The position numbers and the translations under genes were made by a program. A stretch of 64,000 nt of DNA from Mixophyes australis (taxonomy: Eukaryota; Chordata; Amphibia; Anura; Limnodynastidae). The stretch covers positions 68,748,205-68,812,204 of the forward strand of contig JAVHZZ010000002.1 in assembly GCA_036250195.1 (NCBI GenBank). The letters are read 5' to 3'. The notes beneath the pieces were generated by a model. It was not told the origin of the DNA, did not search any database, and worked only from the letters and a program-made list of their open reading frames with translations. Every line of letters begins with the position of its first letter. The stretch's first letter is position 1. Shown here piece by piece: positions 33,650-45,531 of this stretch.

Positions 33650-35628
33650 TTTCTAATTGTGTGTTTTACTATTTTATCACTGAATTAATTGATCATAAGA
33701 CATCTACACTGATACCAAGAGAAAAAATTGAACAAGGTTCAAAAAGGAGAGACATAGAGCACTCCGGTCCACTAAATAATTGAATAGTCATATCTCCACT
33801 AAAATCTTCAACCAGGACATAAAGATGGTGAAATATAAAAAAACTTATAGACATATATAGTGAAAAGTCACATATACACAAAAACGTGTGAATTAAAAAT
33901 TGTTATACCCTTCAGTGGGAGCTTCTAATTTAAATATAGGTGCGTGCATTCATATAGCTATATTTTATATAGAGACAGTTGATCCTATACAGGATTCTAT
34001 TGAAGTATCTGCAGGACTAAGTGTATTGAATATATAGGTACGACTGTCAATGTTATTGAGGATAGGGAGGTGAAATTATATGGGAACAAGATGGGACATA
34101 ATGAAATGCAGTAGAGGTATATACTAGTGTGTATTGGTTATGTTATACACTTGTAGATCACTGCATAGAAACTATTACTAGGATCAAGTGTGCTAAATCC
34201 ACACCCTGAAACCTCAATTAATTTACATGTAATAGTTCATTCATACATAAGCTGTCCCATAATAAGTAAAACCCTTAATTATATTGTTATTCTATTGAAC
34301 ACCAATGTCCCATGGTTGTTTACCATATACTGAATGTAGGGTTCAATTCACTCTCCCTATTGTCTAGTATTGTATTGCTGACAAATGTACTAGAGACTAA
34401 CCAGGCAGAATTGCAGCTTATTCAGACCACTTACCAAGTAAAATAAACACTGGTCTCTGTAATATTCTTATTACTAATATTAAATTCACCAGCAATAGAA
34501 TACTGTCACCTGTTGCTAAACATTACCTGAGAGCCCATAAAGGAGATCCCGGGGTCCGGTATAGAATGTGTTAGGATGGGAATCAGAGGTGGAGATGGAG
34601 ATATAATCCTTCTCCAAAAAGAAACCAAATGGATATTTCTAATGAACTATCTATATCCCTTGGGCTTGAATGAAAGCGACAGTTACACTTGCTTCTTATG
34701 ACACATCCTAAGGGTTAATATCATAACACTCAGATTAATGATTCTCTTGTATATTGGGAATTTAACTTATGAGATCTTCTTTTCTCTCTTTTTCATATAT
34801 ATGAGAACATGGATGTGATCCAGGATATGATAATCTATACTCATGACTTAATGTAATATTTTATATAAACCCTTTAACATATAATCACTTTGCAATCGAT
34901 TTTAATTTTTAAATTGGAGTAATCTATATACAGAGACTGTTATGTTCTCAGTGCACTTTGTTTTTCTGATTAATCTTGGGAAGAGCTGTATGTGTTTTCT
35001 GCACCATCTAATTTCTATTGAATATTGTTAAAAAATAGCCAACATTTATATGTACATTAAGTTTTTTTGTAGTGCGGGATTATACATAGACAGAATAATT
35101 GGCTACATCAATGAAAATAGTAGCACTTATGATGAAAAATGCCATTGGCTATCTGAGGTGCCAATCACTGTGATTATATGAATGATTGGTTATCATTACT
35201 ATAAAGAATCCCTTTTGTACGGACCTGGTGATTTCCCTCTGTAGAAACCCCGTACGTCAGGGTAGACTTCATTGTGCAGCCTCAGCCGGCTGTCATCTCT
35301 CGGACCCGTCTTAGCATTTCTCTGACGGCGATAGGATTATCCAATGTATCTATGGTGTCCCTACTCAATGCTGCTCTTTCTTCCCTCTGTGCCTTACTGT
35401 TCCTCCTTCCAAATTTATCCACATTTTATTGCAAACCTAAACCTACAACAGGACTAATAAAAGAGGGGTGCCGCAGCACTGTCACAGGGGTGCCATGGCC
35501 AGGAAAAAAAACAGAACAAAAACTTACCAGTCCGGCGGCGCCCGGTACCCAGCATCCTCCTCATTTCTCAATGAATGTCGGGCATGGTGTCATCACGTCC
35601 GACATATTCAGTGAGAAGCTGCAGTGTG
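33650..35628. other. unassigned stretch downstream of krt18
   Basis: AT-rich, no gene. The segment 35477-35628 is GC-rich and leads into the minisatellite; it may be the edge of an element related to 3134-3917, since it has the same TTCAC/GAAAATGTCGGG-type motifs inverted. Confidence 0.4.
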
Positions 35629-36003
35629 AGGATGAAGAGCGGCAGAGTGAGATTGAAGAGGCACAGTGAGGATGAAGGGTCACGAAGGCACAGAGTGTGA
35701 ATGAAGGAGGGCACAGAGTGTGGATGAAGGAGGGCACGGAGTGGATGAAGGGGCACAAAGTGAGGATGAAAGGGCACAGTGTATGAAGGAGGGCACAAAG
35801 TGTGTGGATGAAGGAGGGCACAGAGTGTGGATGAAGGAGGGCACAGAGTGTGTGGATGAAGGGGCACAGTGCGAGGATGAAGGGGCACAGAGTGCGAGGA
35901 TGAAGGGGCATAGTATGTGAATGAAGGAGGGCACAGAGTGTGAGGATGAAGGGGCACAGTGTAATGGTGAAGGGGCACAGTGTGATCGTGAATGGGCACA
36001 GTG
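35629..36003. repeat. minisatellite, ~24-bp unit
   Basis: About 15 units with the cores GATGAAGGGGCACAGTGTG and GAAGGAGGGCACAGAGTG. Frames on both strands stay open for over 100 codons because of the unit composition; no coding role is supported. Confidence 0.85.
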
Positions 36004-36203
36004 ATGATTTTTGTACATGTTGTTTTATTTTGTTTGATCTTATTCCACTTAATACTAGCTGTAAATTATTCTTTGACAGAAATTGAAAAAAATATATTAA
36101 AATATTCTTTTCACTTGTATATTATTTTTGCAAACAACTTACTAAGTATTTCTGTCCTGACCTAAATACTTATTACATTATTTTGACACAACTACTTATA
36201 AAA

Positions 36204-36296
36204 CGGGACTGCTTGGTAATTATTTTGGAGGGGTGCCTTGAAAAAATTATGGAGGCTCTAAGGGTGCCCCCCTCTGAAAAAGTTTGGGAACCACTG
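36204..36296. mobile_element. truncated hAT MITE (family of 23266)
   Basis: It shares TTGGTAATTATTTTGG, GGGGTGCCTTGAAAAAATT and the right end GTTTGGGAACCACTG with 23266-23454. The left part is missing. Confidence 0.75.
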
Positions 36297-36567
36297 CTGT
36301 AAGCTAATGTTCTCTTGGTAGACGATTGAGCCAAAAAGACGTTAACTGTTGTGTCCGTCATTGGGGTAACTGACCAGACTTCTGCTCCACGTCTACAGCT
36401 CTTTGAAGTACAGTAGCTCTGAAATGAAGCAACGTGTATTTTAGGCTTAGTGGTCCTATTAAATGTGTGAACAGAACTACCTCCGTTAGCACTACTTACC
36501 ATGTCTAAATGCTACAAATGGAGCTAGAACTGGGGTAGACAAACGGGAGGGTGCGGTGCAGTGATAC

Positions 36568-36715
36568 ATCATCATCATCATCATCATTTATTTATATAGC
36601 GCCAACATATTCCGTAGCGCTTTACAATTGGGGACAAACAAAATAAACTAATAAACAAACTGGGTAAAACAGACAAAGAGGTGAGAAGGCCCTGCTCGCA
36701 AGCTTACAATCTATG
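36568..36715 (-). mobile_element. L2-type LINE 3' tail
   Basis: On the minus strand it runs CCCATAGATTGTAAGCTTGC, AAAGCGCTACGGAATATG, GGCGCTATATAAATAAATG and (GATGAT)n. It matches the copy at 49403-49545 better than that at 845-1592. Confidence 0.8.
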
Positions 36716-37840
36716 GGCATACATCCACCGTATTAATGCTGGAATAAACATCTGTATATTGTAGAGGGTCAGAACATACATATAATATAATTTAGGCCAC
36801 ACGTCTTTAGCATTTCATAGGGGAAAACCAGCTTTGCCTTGAGTGCCAATAGACATCGGATAAATCTATACAGGTGTCTCCTAACTACAGACATCTGTTC
36901 AGTCTGGTAAATACAGTTGGCAAAGTCTGTCAAACAGAATGTTCATTGTTCTTGTGATGTCAACGTAGACAGAGATCAACAGTAACAACTCTGAAAAGTG
37001 TATATTAGCACAATAAATCATCTCTAGCATTAAGAAATCTGTGCATCTGTGTAATTCCCAGGGACAGTTTCAGGTATGAACGATTTGTTCCTTAAACTAC
37101 ACTCTACAATGTCTCTTATTTGTGTACATTGAATGCAATCCTCACCATCTATCCTTGTACTCTGTTGAAGAGGATACTTAATGTGCAAAAAAACTACATT
37201 CTTGCCATGTTCAGTTAACCTGCTATGATGGGAATTGACTGATGAGTAACAGAACAGCAGTTACATGTCCCAGGAAAATATCTTATCTGCATCTTTAAAG
37301 ATAATAAAACTGTGTGGTGCTGCACATTCCATGGGGACTTTACAATGCACACAGTAATCCAGTCCACAGGTAAAAGAACAAAGGGCCAAACACTGAAGCT
37401 TTTCAATGAGGAAGTTGTATTCAGAACAGGGTGTGGTGCTCCATATACTGTACCATATATACAGTAAATAATGTTAATTACACCAGGACATATGGTCACC
37501 CTATGCATATTGAAGTGGTGGATGCATCTTGTTCAACAAAGGGAATAAATTGTACAATGGAAAAAATACAGAGTAGAGGGAAAAGCACCTGTTTGGGAGA
37601 GCCAAAAGATTATTTATTACATCTATAAAAATTATACTGAACTTGCATTCATGTGTTTATTGCTGTATTCAGTTATGGCCTTTACCAGGTCATTTTCATA
37701 ATCGGTTATCCTCTGAGTCTAGCTGTGGATATGTCTATGAGATTCTTTAGAGAGTATGCACAGGTTTGCGGCCGCCTTAAAGCAGACTTATCACCTCTAG
37801 CATCACGTTTTACTCTACTACGTAGTACCTTTTGCACTAT
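36716..37840. other. unassigned stretch
   Basis: AT-rich; nothing recognised. Confidence 0.5.
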
Positions 37841-37848
37841 GTACAGTG

Positions 37849-38042
37849 CATACTTGCCGACCAGGGATCGGGTGACAAGTGCAGGAGGGAGTGTGGTGAA
37901 ACTATTGCTTCACCATGGCCCCGCCCCCTGCTACAAAATACCGAAATTCACGGCATTCCATAGGACGGGGCTCGATGACATGTCATTATGCGCCACCTCC
38001 ACCAAGACCCGGGCGGATCCTTACTCGTACTGAGCAGGTATG
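37849..38042. mobile_element. MITE, CATACTTGCC family, perfect 8-bp TSD
   Basis: It starts CATACTTGCCGACC and ends GAGCAGGTATG. It is flanked by GTACAGTG at 37841-37848 and 38043-38050. The interior CACCATGGCCCCGCCCCCTG is typical of the family. Confidence 0.8.
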
Positions 38043-38192
38043 GTACAGTGGCTACAAAAATATTTATCCCGTTTGGCGTTTTTCACATTTTACATCATGA
38101 AACTAAAATGGATTTAATCATGAATTCTTACCAGTGATGGACTCAAAATACTCTGAAGATTTGTAAAGCTTAATTAATCGCGGCTCCCAATA

Positions 38193-38476
38193 CATCATCA
38201 TCATCATCACCATTGATTTATATAGCGCCACTGATTCCGCAGCGCTGTACAGAGAACTTATTCACAATAGTCCCTGCCCCATTGGAGCTTACAGTCTAAA
38301 TTCCCTAACATACACACACAGACAGAGAGAGAGAGACTAGGGACAATTTTGATAGCAGCCAATGAACCTACTAGTATGTTTTTGGAGTGTGGGAGGAAAC
38401 CGGAGCACCTGGAGGTTAACCATGCAAACACGGGTGGAACGTACAAACTCCACACAGATAAGGCCATGGTCGGGAA
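38193..38476 (-). mobile_element. V-SINE copy lacking the tRNA head
   Basis: On the minus strand the core GGAGTTTGTACG and GGTTTCCTCCCACACTCC and the tail to GATGATGATG are present. The head stops at about 38476. Confidence 0.75.
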
Positions 38477-38805
38477 TAATATATGCCACAGCTCTACCAC
38501 TGTTTGATATGGTAGGATCATGCCTGGGAGAGAGTACAGTACACTGAATAAAAAGCTCTCTTCCTGGGTGAACAGGGTCTGAGACAAGCCTGTTTTTTTC
38601 TGCTTCATAGACAGTACACAAGGCCCTATGTAGTAATGCAAAAACAATGTCACTAGAGGACCTGGTGACAGGTCAACTTTAACTCTAATAACTTAAATCT
38701 GTAAAACCACTGTTCATCTTTGACCAACTAACAGACCGGACAGAGACTTTGGTACTTGCTCTCACGCTCTTTAATGAACCCATGATATGCACATATCAGC
38801 TGGAG

Positions 38806-38870
38806 GAAACCCCCACAAACGGGGAGAACACATAGTGCGCTGGTTGGAATCACACCCATGGCCTGTGTTG
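38806..38870 (-). mobile_element. V-SINE core fragment
   Basis: A short stretch with TGTGTTCTCCCCGTTTGTGG and TTTCCTCC on the minus strand. Confidence 0.5.
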
Positions 38871-39450
38871 CCACTTACTATTTTTCTTCCTAGTTTTGTT
38901 TTTGTAACTTTCATTCTGATCAGGAAATACCGTTAATTCTAATTTCTTTTTGTAATGTAACTTTCGGCAGTGCATGCATAGGGGGAGTCCAGTGGGGGCT
39001 TTAGAGCACAAGATAATGGATAGTGCACCCAGCAGTAATGTCACTTTAGCTTAATTGCAGACTGAAAGATCTAAGGAAATAACACAGTGAGGTTGTTAGC
39101 TTTCATGTTAAATGTATAATTTTATGTATGTAACACAGCATTTTACTGTATGCTTTGAAGCCATGGTGAGACCCTGACCTCCAGAGCCAAAAGGCCCCTT
39201 TGGAGGCAGAGGTCTACAAAGTTCAGATGGGCCCTTTTTCCCAGGAGTGAGCAGAAGCCTTCCACTGGCGTAGAAGTCTTCAGCCCTAGGGTCCTACTTT
39301 CCACCCCCAAATGTGAGAAAATAACACAGAAACACAAAAAAACGTGAAAAGTGAATGCAAACTGTAAAATAAATGTCAATTGTCCAAAGGTCATTGTGGA
39401 CCAAAGGAAAAGTGGCTCTACTTAAAATCAAAAGTGCTTCAGTGCAAGGT
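38871..39450. other. unassigned stretch
   Basis: Nothing recognised. Confidence 0.5.
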
Positions 39451-39772
39451 GGGCAGCACGGTGGTTAGCACTTCTGCCTCACAGCACTGGCGTCATAAGT
39501 TAAATTCCTGACCATGACCTTATCTGTGAGGAGTTTGTATGTTCTTCCCGGTTTTTGAGTGGGTTTCCTCAGGGTGCTCCGGTTTCCTTCCACACTCCAA
39601 AAACATACTGATAGGTTAATTTGCTGCTAACAAATTGACCCTAATCTCTCTCTGTCTGTGTGTGTGTGTATGTAAGGGAATTTAGAATGTAAGCCCCAAT
39701 GGGGCAGGGACTGATGTGAGTGAGTTCTCTGTACAGCGCTGCGGAATTAGTGGCGCTATATAAATGATGATG
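39451..39772 (+). mobile_element. V-SINE copy with A-box deletion
   Basis: The head is GGGCAGCACGGTGGTTAGCA, missing the CTCAGTG seen in the copy at 51393. The core and tail are complete, ending GGCGCTATATAAATGATGA. Loss of part of the internal promoter would weaken transcription. Confidence 0.8.
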
Positions 39773-40203
39773 AAGGTGCCTTCCTCTGTGCACATGGTGG
39801 CTCCATTACAACTGCACGCCACCTCTTCTTACTCTTAGAGAATGAGCGGACAAGCATAGGCAGAAGACAATAAGGGTAGCGAATACAACCTGCACACATA
39901 TCTTATTACTTTGTGTACAGAACACAGCACTGCCCCAACCCCTCTGGGCACTCCCACCTGCGAATGGCAAAGCAAAGCTACAGAGAAGAGGCAAATATAG
40001 AGGAAAGAGTGGAAATCAATATTTGCCTTAGTACATATACCACTATGTGCTAAAGATATTTGTAGATGTTCTTCTATTAAATAACATAATTAAAAAGGAA
40101 CTATCTTGTTAGGTAAGAGATAAAATAACCAATAAAAAAAAGTCTGAACATTTTATATCACTAACACAGGTAATAAAGATTATAATAAAAAAAAAAGCAT
40201 ATA

Positions 40204-40386
40204 GGAGTAGGTTTACTAAAAAAAAGCTTCTAAAGAGGAAAGTGGAGACATTGTCCATGGCAACAAATCTGCTATAAGCTATCATTGTCTAGATAATGTA
40301 CTAGATAATGATAGCTAGAATCTGATTGGTTGCTATTGGCAACATCTCCATTTTTGCTTTTTAGAAGCATTAGTAAATCTACCCCG
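40204..40386. mobile_element. palindromic MITE (GTAGATTTA family)
   Basis: The inverted halves meet near 40290-40310 (TAGATAATGTACTAGATAATG). The ends are GTAGGTTTACTAAA and TTAGTAAATCTAC. Confidence 0.8.
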
Positions 40387-40866
40387 TAATGTCTTATGTT
40401 AGCTTTATTGCGTTTTACATTTAAGATATTTTTATATTTATTATTATGCTAAAGAAATGATGTGCAAAATAAAATAATAGGTGTGATGCTAATCATTTTG
40501 CAATGTCCTAAGTTTCTGCATGGTACGTAACCCGGGTAAAAAAAATTGAGACAGAGGCAGAAATACATAACTTTTATTTATTTAGTAACACATTTATGCA
40601 TCACTGTTTATTCATTCCACAGATACACACACCAATTTCGTGAGAAGCCAGTTAACTCACCAGTAAAGTTATGGACTGGAGTGAACCAAAGGACCCAGAG
40701 GAAACACACGCAGAATTGATCAATATCATTACTTCTGAAAGCTAGAAATTGTAATTGAACTGACAAAGAACTCTATTGCTTAATTGAGGGCATACATAAA
40801 ACTTATATGACGTATACTGGAATCTTTTGGCTAGGTGCGGCTATTTACTAAAGTATGGCACATACT

Positions 40867-41266
40867 CAGGGCCGGATTAACCATAGGGCTAACTGGGCTA
40901 CAGCCCAGGGGCCTCGGGCATCCAGGGAGCCTTTGAAAGTGCTCAGCAGCAGTATTGATCGGTCGGGGGTGGGGGCGCCCCCAGCCCGATCAGTGCTGCC
41001 GAGCACTTTCACTGCAGTACTTCACCGGCACGCTGTAGTCTCCTTATTGAGGAGATCTCGTGAGTCTCACTCTCACGAGATCTCCTCAGTAAAGAGTGTA
41101 CAGCGAGCCGGGGAAGGAGGAGAAGGAGGTAAGTGCCGGGGGGGAAGGGGGGGGTAAGGCTCGAATCACCGGGGGGAGGGGGGGGGCTCGGATTACGGGG
41201 GGGGCCCTCACAGGGGAATGGAGGCCCCCTTAGCCCAGGGGCCTCCATTCCCTTAATCCGGCCCTG
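40867..41266. mobile_element. 400-bp hAT MITE with perfect 8-bp TSD
   Basis: It starts CAGGGCCGGATTAACC and ends CTTAATCCGGCCCTG. It is flanked by CACATACT (40859-40866 and 41267-41274). It contains a 17-base-arm hairpin (41048-41064 and 41072-41088) and G-runs up to 8. Confidence 0.9.
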
Positions 41267-41320
41267 CACATACTGTATGTACATCACTTACAAAATCCAG
41301 ACAAAACCTGCCCTCTTGCA

Positions 41321-42098
41321 ACATACAGACAGTGACAAAACCAAAACAAAAGAAAAAATAAAATAGATTAACCAAATAGTGAGCTCGGTTTTTCATGTTC
41401 ATGTTCTTTGTCAGTTCAATTATACTCTGCCATACAAAGACGGATTAGCAAGGATGGCAAAGATGAACTGAAAAAAAAAATGAATATAATGTTATTTGCC
41501 CTAAATAGTTACTTTAAGTTTGCATTGACCTTCTGTAAATACATACTACTGTTCAGCAGGGAAAAGTGCTTCAACCTGCCTTTCAAAGGCTACCGACGTG
41601 CTATAGCTGGGTGTCTTTGGTGAAAGCTTCACCGTGCTATTTAACAGGGATTGTGGCAGTTTCACTTGGGAATACTTGAAAACATAAAATGTGTAACACT
41701 ATTTACATATTTTTCAACATATATATTTTAATTTTATTTTTTTATTTTTTTTACAGTGGAACTGAAAGCCCAAGTCAGGGCTGCCAGTTCCACTGCACCT
41801 GTGTGAACTGACAAACTGCATCACGAAAGCATAAATCCAGCAAGTCTGACCCAGTGAAGTAGGACTACTCTTATCACTGCCAGCCAGTGTCACAGCAACA
41901 TGTTACTGGTAAATAAGGATGGTAGGAGGGTTTCTATTGCTGACATAAGCACCCTATCACCACTTTGTAGTAAATAGACCCCTCTGGGAGCTGTCTACCT
42001 CTGCACATTAAGGCCAGTTTACACATGCACATTTAATTTTTTTTTAAAAAACAACAAGTGACCGTTTTTAACGGCTCTTATCGTGGTGATAAAAATCA
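41321..42098. other. unassigned stretch
   Basis: AT-rich; a 71-codon frame at 41408-41623 has no support as a gene. Confidence 0.5.
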
Positions 42099-42106
42099 CC
42101 TATCGC

Positions 42107-42273
42107 CAGGGGAGGGCTGACAAATTTTAGCCCGGGGGGCAAGACTTGAATCAGCAGCCTATTAGGAACATTTTAAGGGGAAAAAAATGCAGGTGACCCA
42201 GCCCAAGGTAGCCCACTATGGGACCGGCGCGGAGGGCAGATGCCCCTCTGCCCCCCAGACCAGCCTGCTCCTG
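42107..42273. mobile_element. hAT MITE with perfect 8-bp TSD
   Basis: It starts CAGGGGAGGGCTGAC and ends GACCAGCCTGCTCCTG. It is flanked by CCTATCGC (42099-42106 and 42274-42281). This is the best copy of a family also present at 13911, 28541 and 63560. Confidence 0.9.
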
Positions 42274-42550
42274 CCTATCGCTGTAATTTATCAATACAAT
42301 ATTGCCAGGACAGCCAGGTGATACTCTGTGATACAGGCCTGGAGCAGTAAGGGTAAATTTACCAATTAGTGGGGCCAGTTTGAGGGATATGCACATGGGT
42401 TATCCAGCTAGCCTATTCATGCATGTACAGTGGAAATGGAAGTCCAGACTTGGGCCGCCAGTAACCCCTTGATCTTTCCGGGGAAGTGAAAACACAAGTT
42501 TTCGCCAGCCATAGAGTTTTTCGCCATATGACAAATATATCCGTAGATCA

Positions 42551-42715
42551 CACTTTTCCACTCTCCCGGAATGTCTGGGAGACTCCTGAATTCCGGGTAG
42601 GTCTCCTAGACTCCCAGGAGAGCAGGCAATTCTCCTGCGTCCTGTCCACTTCCTAGTGAAGTGGGCAGGATGGGAGCCTCAATGATGCAATTCCCAGTGC
42701 CCCGCCCCCACTATT
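42551..42715. mobile_element. partial MITE, CATACTTGCC family
   Basis: CTCTCCCGGAATGTCTGGGA, TCCCAGGAGAGCAGGCAATT and CAGTGCCCCGCCCCCAC match the family. Ends are not resolved. Confidence 0.5.
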
Positions 42716-43617
42716 AAAGCATTACTAGCAGCCTGGCTTCAGCAACCCATTTGCTTATCTTATTGTAGTTGTTACTTGGTAATACTTGAAAATATAATTT
42801 CCAGGGACTTTTTGCTGCTGGTCTGATCAATCCAGACAATACTCACTCAAGGTTCTACAGCCTCCAATGTGACATTACTGAGAATTATCACAGTATAATT
42901 CTACTGTGTTCTAAATCATTTTAACTATTTAAAAATACTAGTGCTCACTAATATTTCATAATATTAAATAATATGCAGAAAAACTGAGAATTGAACACAA
43001 AACAAGAGAAGTAATACTATGCAGAAAATTTCACCCTACACAGGGCGTCATTTACTGCTCTGCACAGTCCTATTTCTTACGGCTCCAATATTCATTTCAG
43101 AGTCCCAGCCGAACACGCTACGTAGGGGTGGGGTGATCTGGAGAACCTGCAATCCTGGAGATTCTTCTTCCGACTCACACACTCCATCCGCAGTCATTTA
43201 AAAGTGGGGAATTAAAAAGGTTGGCCAGGTTAGGTAGTAATAGTGCTTTAATGGCCATTTGCCCTGGATAGGGTAATGGATCGGTTATAATCATATTTCT
43301 GCACCTATATCAGGAATTATACGTCAAGTAACTTTTATATAGGTCTTCCAGCATATGGTGTTGTAGCCCCCTGCACATGTCACCCTCCACCCTACACATA
43401 TTTCCATATTGCAGAGTTAGGCCCAATACCTACTCCAATGCCCAATAATTAAATTATTGCATTATTAATTTTTTGAGCAGAACAACACAATTATTTCTTA
43501 GCTACAATGCCGACCTCCGCCACTGATTTTGCCTCACAGAGGAGTGGGGAGAGCAGTGCACAAGCCCCATGCTAATGATAAATCTCATTACTATGTGTGC
43601 TTGCTGTAGCTCCGCCC
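42716..43617. other. unassigned stretch
   Basis: Nothing recognised. Confidence 0.5.
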
Positions 43618-44370
43618 ATTCAATCCCTCTGGGCATTGTCCCCGCTGCATGGCCCAGTAAAGCGGAACAGAGGAGCAAATATACAGGAAAGAGTGGAAAT
43701 GCATCACTCCTTCCTCCATATGTGTCTCAGAACACAGACCCTCTGTGCTTAAAGTATTTGTAGATGTTCTACAATTTCATGCTCATAATTAAGGAGGAAC
43801 TCTCTTGTTTGATAAGAACAGTCTATAGCACTAACACAGGTAACACAGATAATAAACAGCACGCAGTGTCTTTCGTTTATTATTTTTCATGTTTATGATA
43901 TTATTTTCCTATTCAGTCAGTACATTAATAACTATGCTACAAAATTATTGTGCAAGATAAAACATAATTGCAATTATTTAAATGAAAACTTTAGTAATGT
44001 CTATATTGTCAGTATGGCAGATAATCCAGGTAAAATATGAGACAGAGGCTGAAAACCGCATTATTATCTGTTACTTATGTAGTACCAGCACAAAAGCACT
44101 GTTTATTCATTCCACGGGTATACGCACCAAGTTACTCATAGGCAAATGAATCCACCATGTGGGCGTAGGGAACCAAAGCACCCATATAAACAAGCTGACA
44201 ACATTAAATCTCCAACCAGATAACGCTCTTGTTGAAATAGATCAATATCATTACACAGAGAACTATATTGCTTAACTGAATAAATATAAAACTTACATGA
44301 TGTATTCAGGACATTTTTGGACCAGGTACATGGCAGATATGTACAACACTTGTAATATCTAGACAAAACC
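43618..44370. repeat. duplicated segment, copy B
   Basis: Diverged counterpart of 39935-41320 lacking both MITEs found there. Similarity starts near CCCTCTGGGCA and ends near AGACAAAACCTG. The two copies lie in direct orientation about 3.7 kb apart. They could be a local duplication or two copies of an unknown transposon. Confidence 0.75.
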
Positions 44371-44414
44371 TGTCTATTCTGATGCATCAGTTCATGAATT
44401 ATGTTTTAGACTAA

Positions 44415-44590
44415 GGGGTATATTTACTAAACTGCGAGCTTGAAAAAGTGAAGATGTTGCCTATAGCAACCAATCAGATTCTAGTTATCATTTATTTAGT
44501 ACATTCTACAAAATGACAGCTAGAATCTGATGGGCTGCTATAGGCAACATCTCCACTTTTTCGAATCCTCAATTTAGTAAATATACTCCT
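44415..44590. mobile_element. palindromic MITE (GTAGATTTA family)
   Basis: It runs from GGGGTATATTTACTAAACTG to AATTTAGTAAATATACTCC. The arms contain GCAACCAATCAGATTCTAG and CTAGAATCTGATGGGCTGC. Confidence 0.85.
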
Positions 44591-44930
44591 AGATCTAAAA
44601 TCAGCACACCCAGGTAGGGCGAAAAATTCACCCGCCCCAAGAGGCCACCCATTCATTTGAACCCCAGAGACTGCTCTGCGCAGCCGTTTTCCTGGTGCTC
44701 ACTGGTTCATCTCACAGGGCCAGCCGAAAAGTGGGTGACACTACAGAGGTGGTGTGTGAGCAGAGATGGAGATTGTGGCTTCTCATTGGTCCTTCCACTC
44801 ACACCCCTTCTAAACAGGGATAGAAAAGTGATGAATATAAAAAGCATGAGGGATTAGCTGCACTGGATCTGCTGAACCTATGACAGGGATTATAGCTGTA
44901 GTTGTTTATATGTAAAGTAGATTTTACATA
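44591..44930. other. unassigned stretch
   Basis: Nothing recognised. Confidence 0.5.
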
Positions 44931-45531
44931 TACTTGCCTATCATGATCATCATTTATTTATATAGCGCCATTGAGTCTACAGCGCTGTGCAGAGAACTCA
45001 CATCAGTCCCTGCCCCATTGGAGCTTACAGTCTAAAATCTCTAACATACACACACAGACAGAGAGAGAGAGAGAGACTAGGGTCAATCTTGATAGCAGCC
45101 AATTAACCTACTAGTATGTTTTTGGAGTGTGGGAGGAAACCGGAGCATCTGGAGGAATCCCACGCAAACACTGGGAGAACATACAAACCACACAGATAAG
45201 ACCATGGTCAGAAATTGAACTCATGACCCCAGTGCTGTGAGGCAGAAGTGCTATCCACTAGGTCACCGTGCTGCCTAACCTACTGTTTCGGTCGAACAGG
45301 CAAGTGCAGGGCAGCATGACGACAGGGTTCATGTTATCATGACCCTGCAACCACAGTTCAATACTGCGACTTATGTCATCACACACCCAGGAGCGAACCA
45401 TAATGATGTGATTCACAGCAAATAGCATTATCAAGGCTCACCCACTTCACTAGGAAAGTGAGCAGGATCCAGGACAGTAGTCCCTGAAATTTTAGAGTCT
45501 CCTGGGCATTTGGGGAGAGTTGACAAGCATA
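44931..45531. mobile_element. CATACTTGCC-family MITE split by a V-SINE
   Basis: The left end ATATACTTGCCTA is at 44931 and the right part 45276-45531 closes with GGGGAGAGTTGACAAGCAT. The V-SINE between them accounts for the gap. No clear target duplication. Confidence 0.5.
44945..45275 (-). mobile_element. V-SINE copy
   Basis: On the minus strand, head GGCAGCACGGTGACCTAGTG, core GGTTTGTATGTTCTCCCAG and TTTCCTCCCACACTCC, tail GGCGCTATATAAATAAATG ATGATCATGA. Confidence 0.8.

Larger units (their letters stand above)
39935..41320. repeat. duplicated segment, copy A
   Basis: It aligns in the same order with 43618-44370: GGAAAGAGTGGAAAT, ATTTGTAGATGTTCT, CACTAACACAGGTAA, ACTGTTTATTCATTCCAC, GATCAATATCATTA, CAGACAAAACCTG versus CTAGACAAAACCTG. 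Copy A is longer because a palindromic MITE (40204-40386) and a hAT MITE (40867-41266) inserted after the split. Confidence 0.75.

Noticed and set aside
33650..35628. A second gene directly downstream of krt18
   Set aside because: No exon-like open frames with splice sites or recognisable domains; the AT-rich sequence looks intergenic.
35561..36018. Overlapping 100-140-codon frames rich in His, Ser and Pro
   Set aside because: Antisense of the 24-bp minisatellite.
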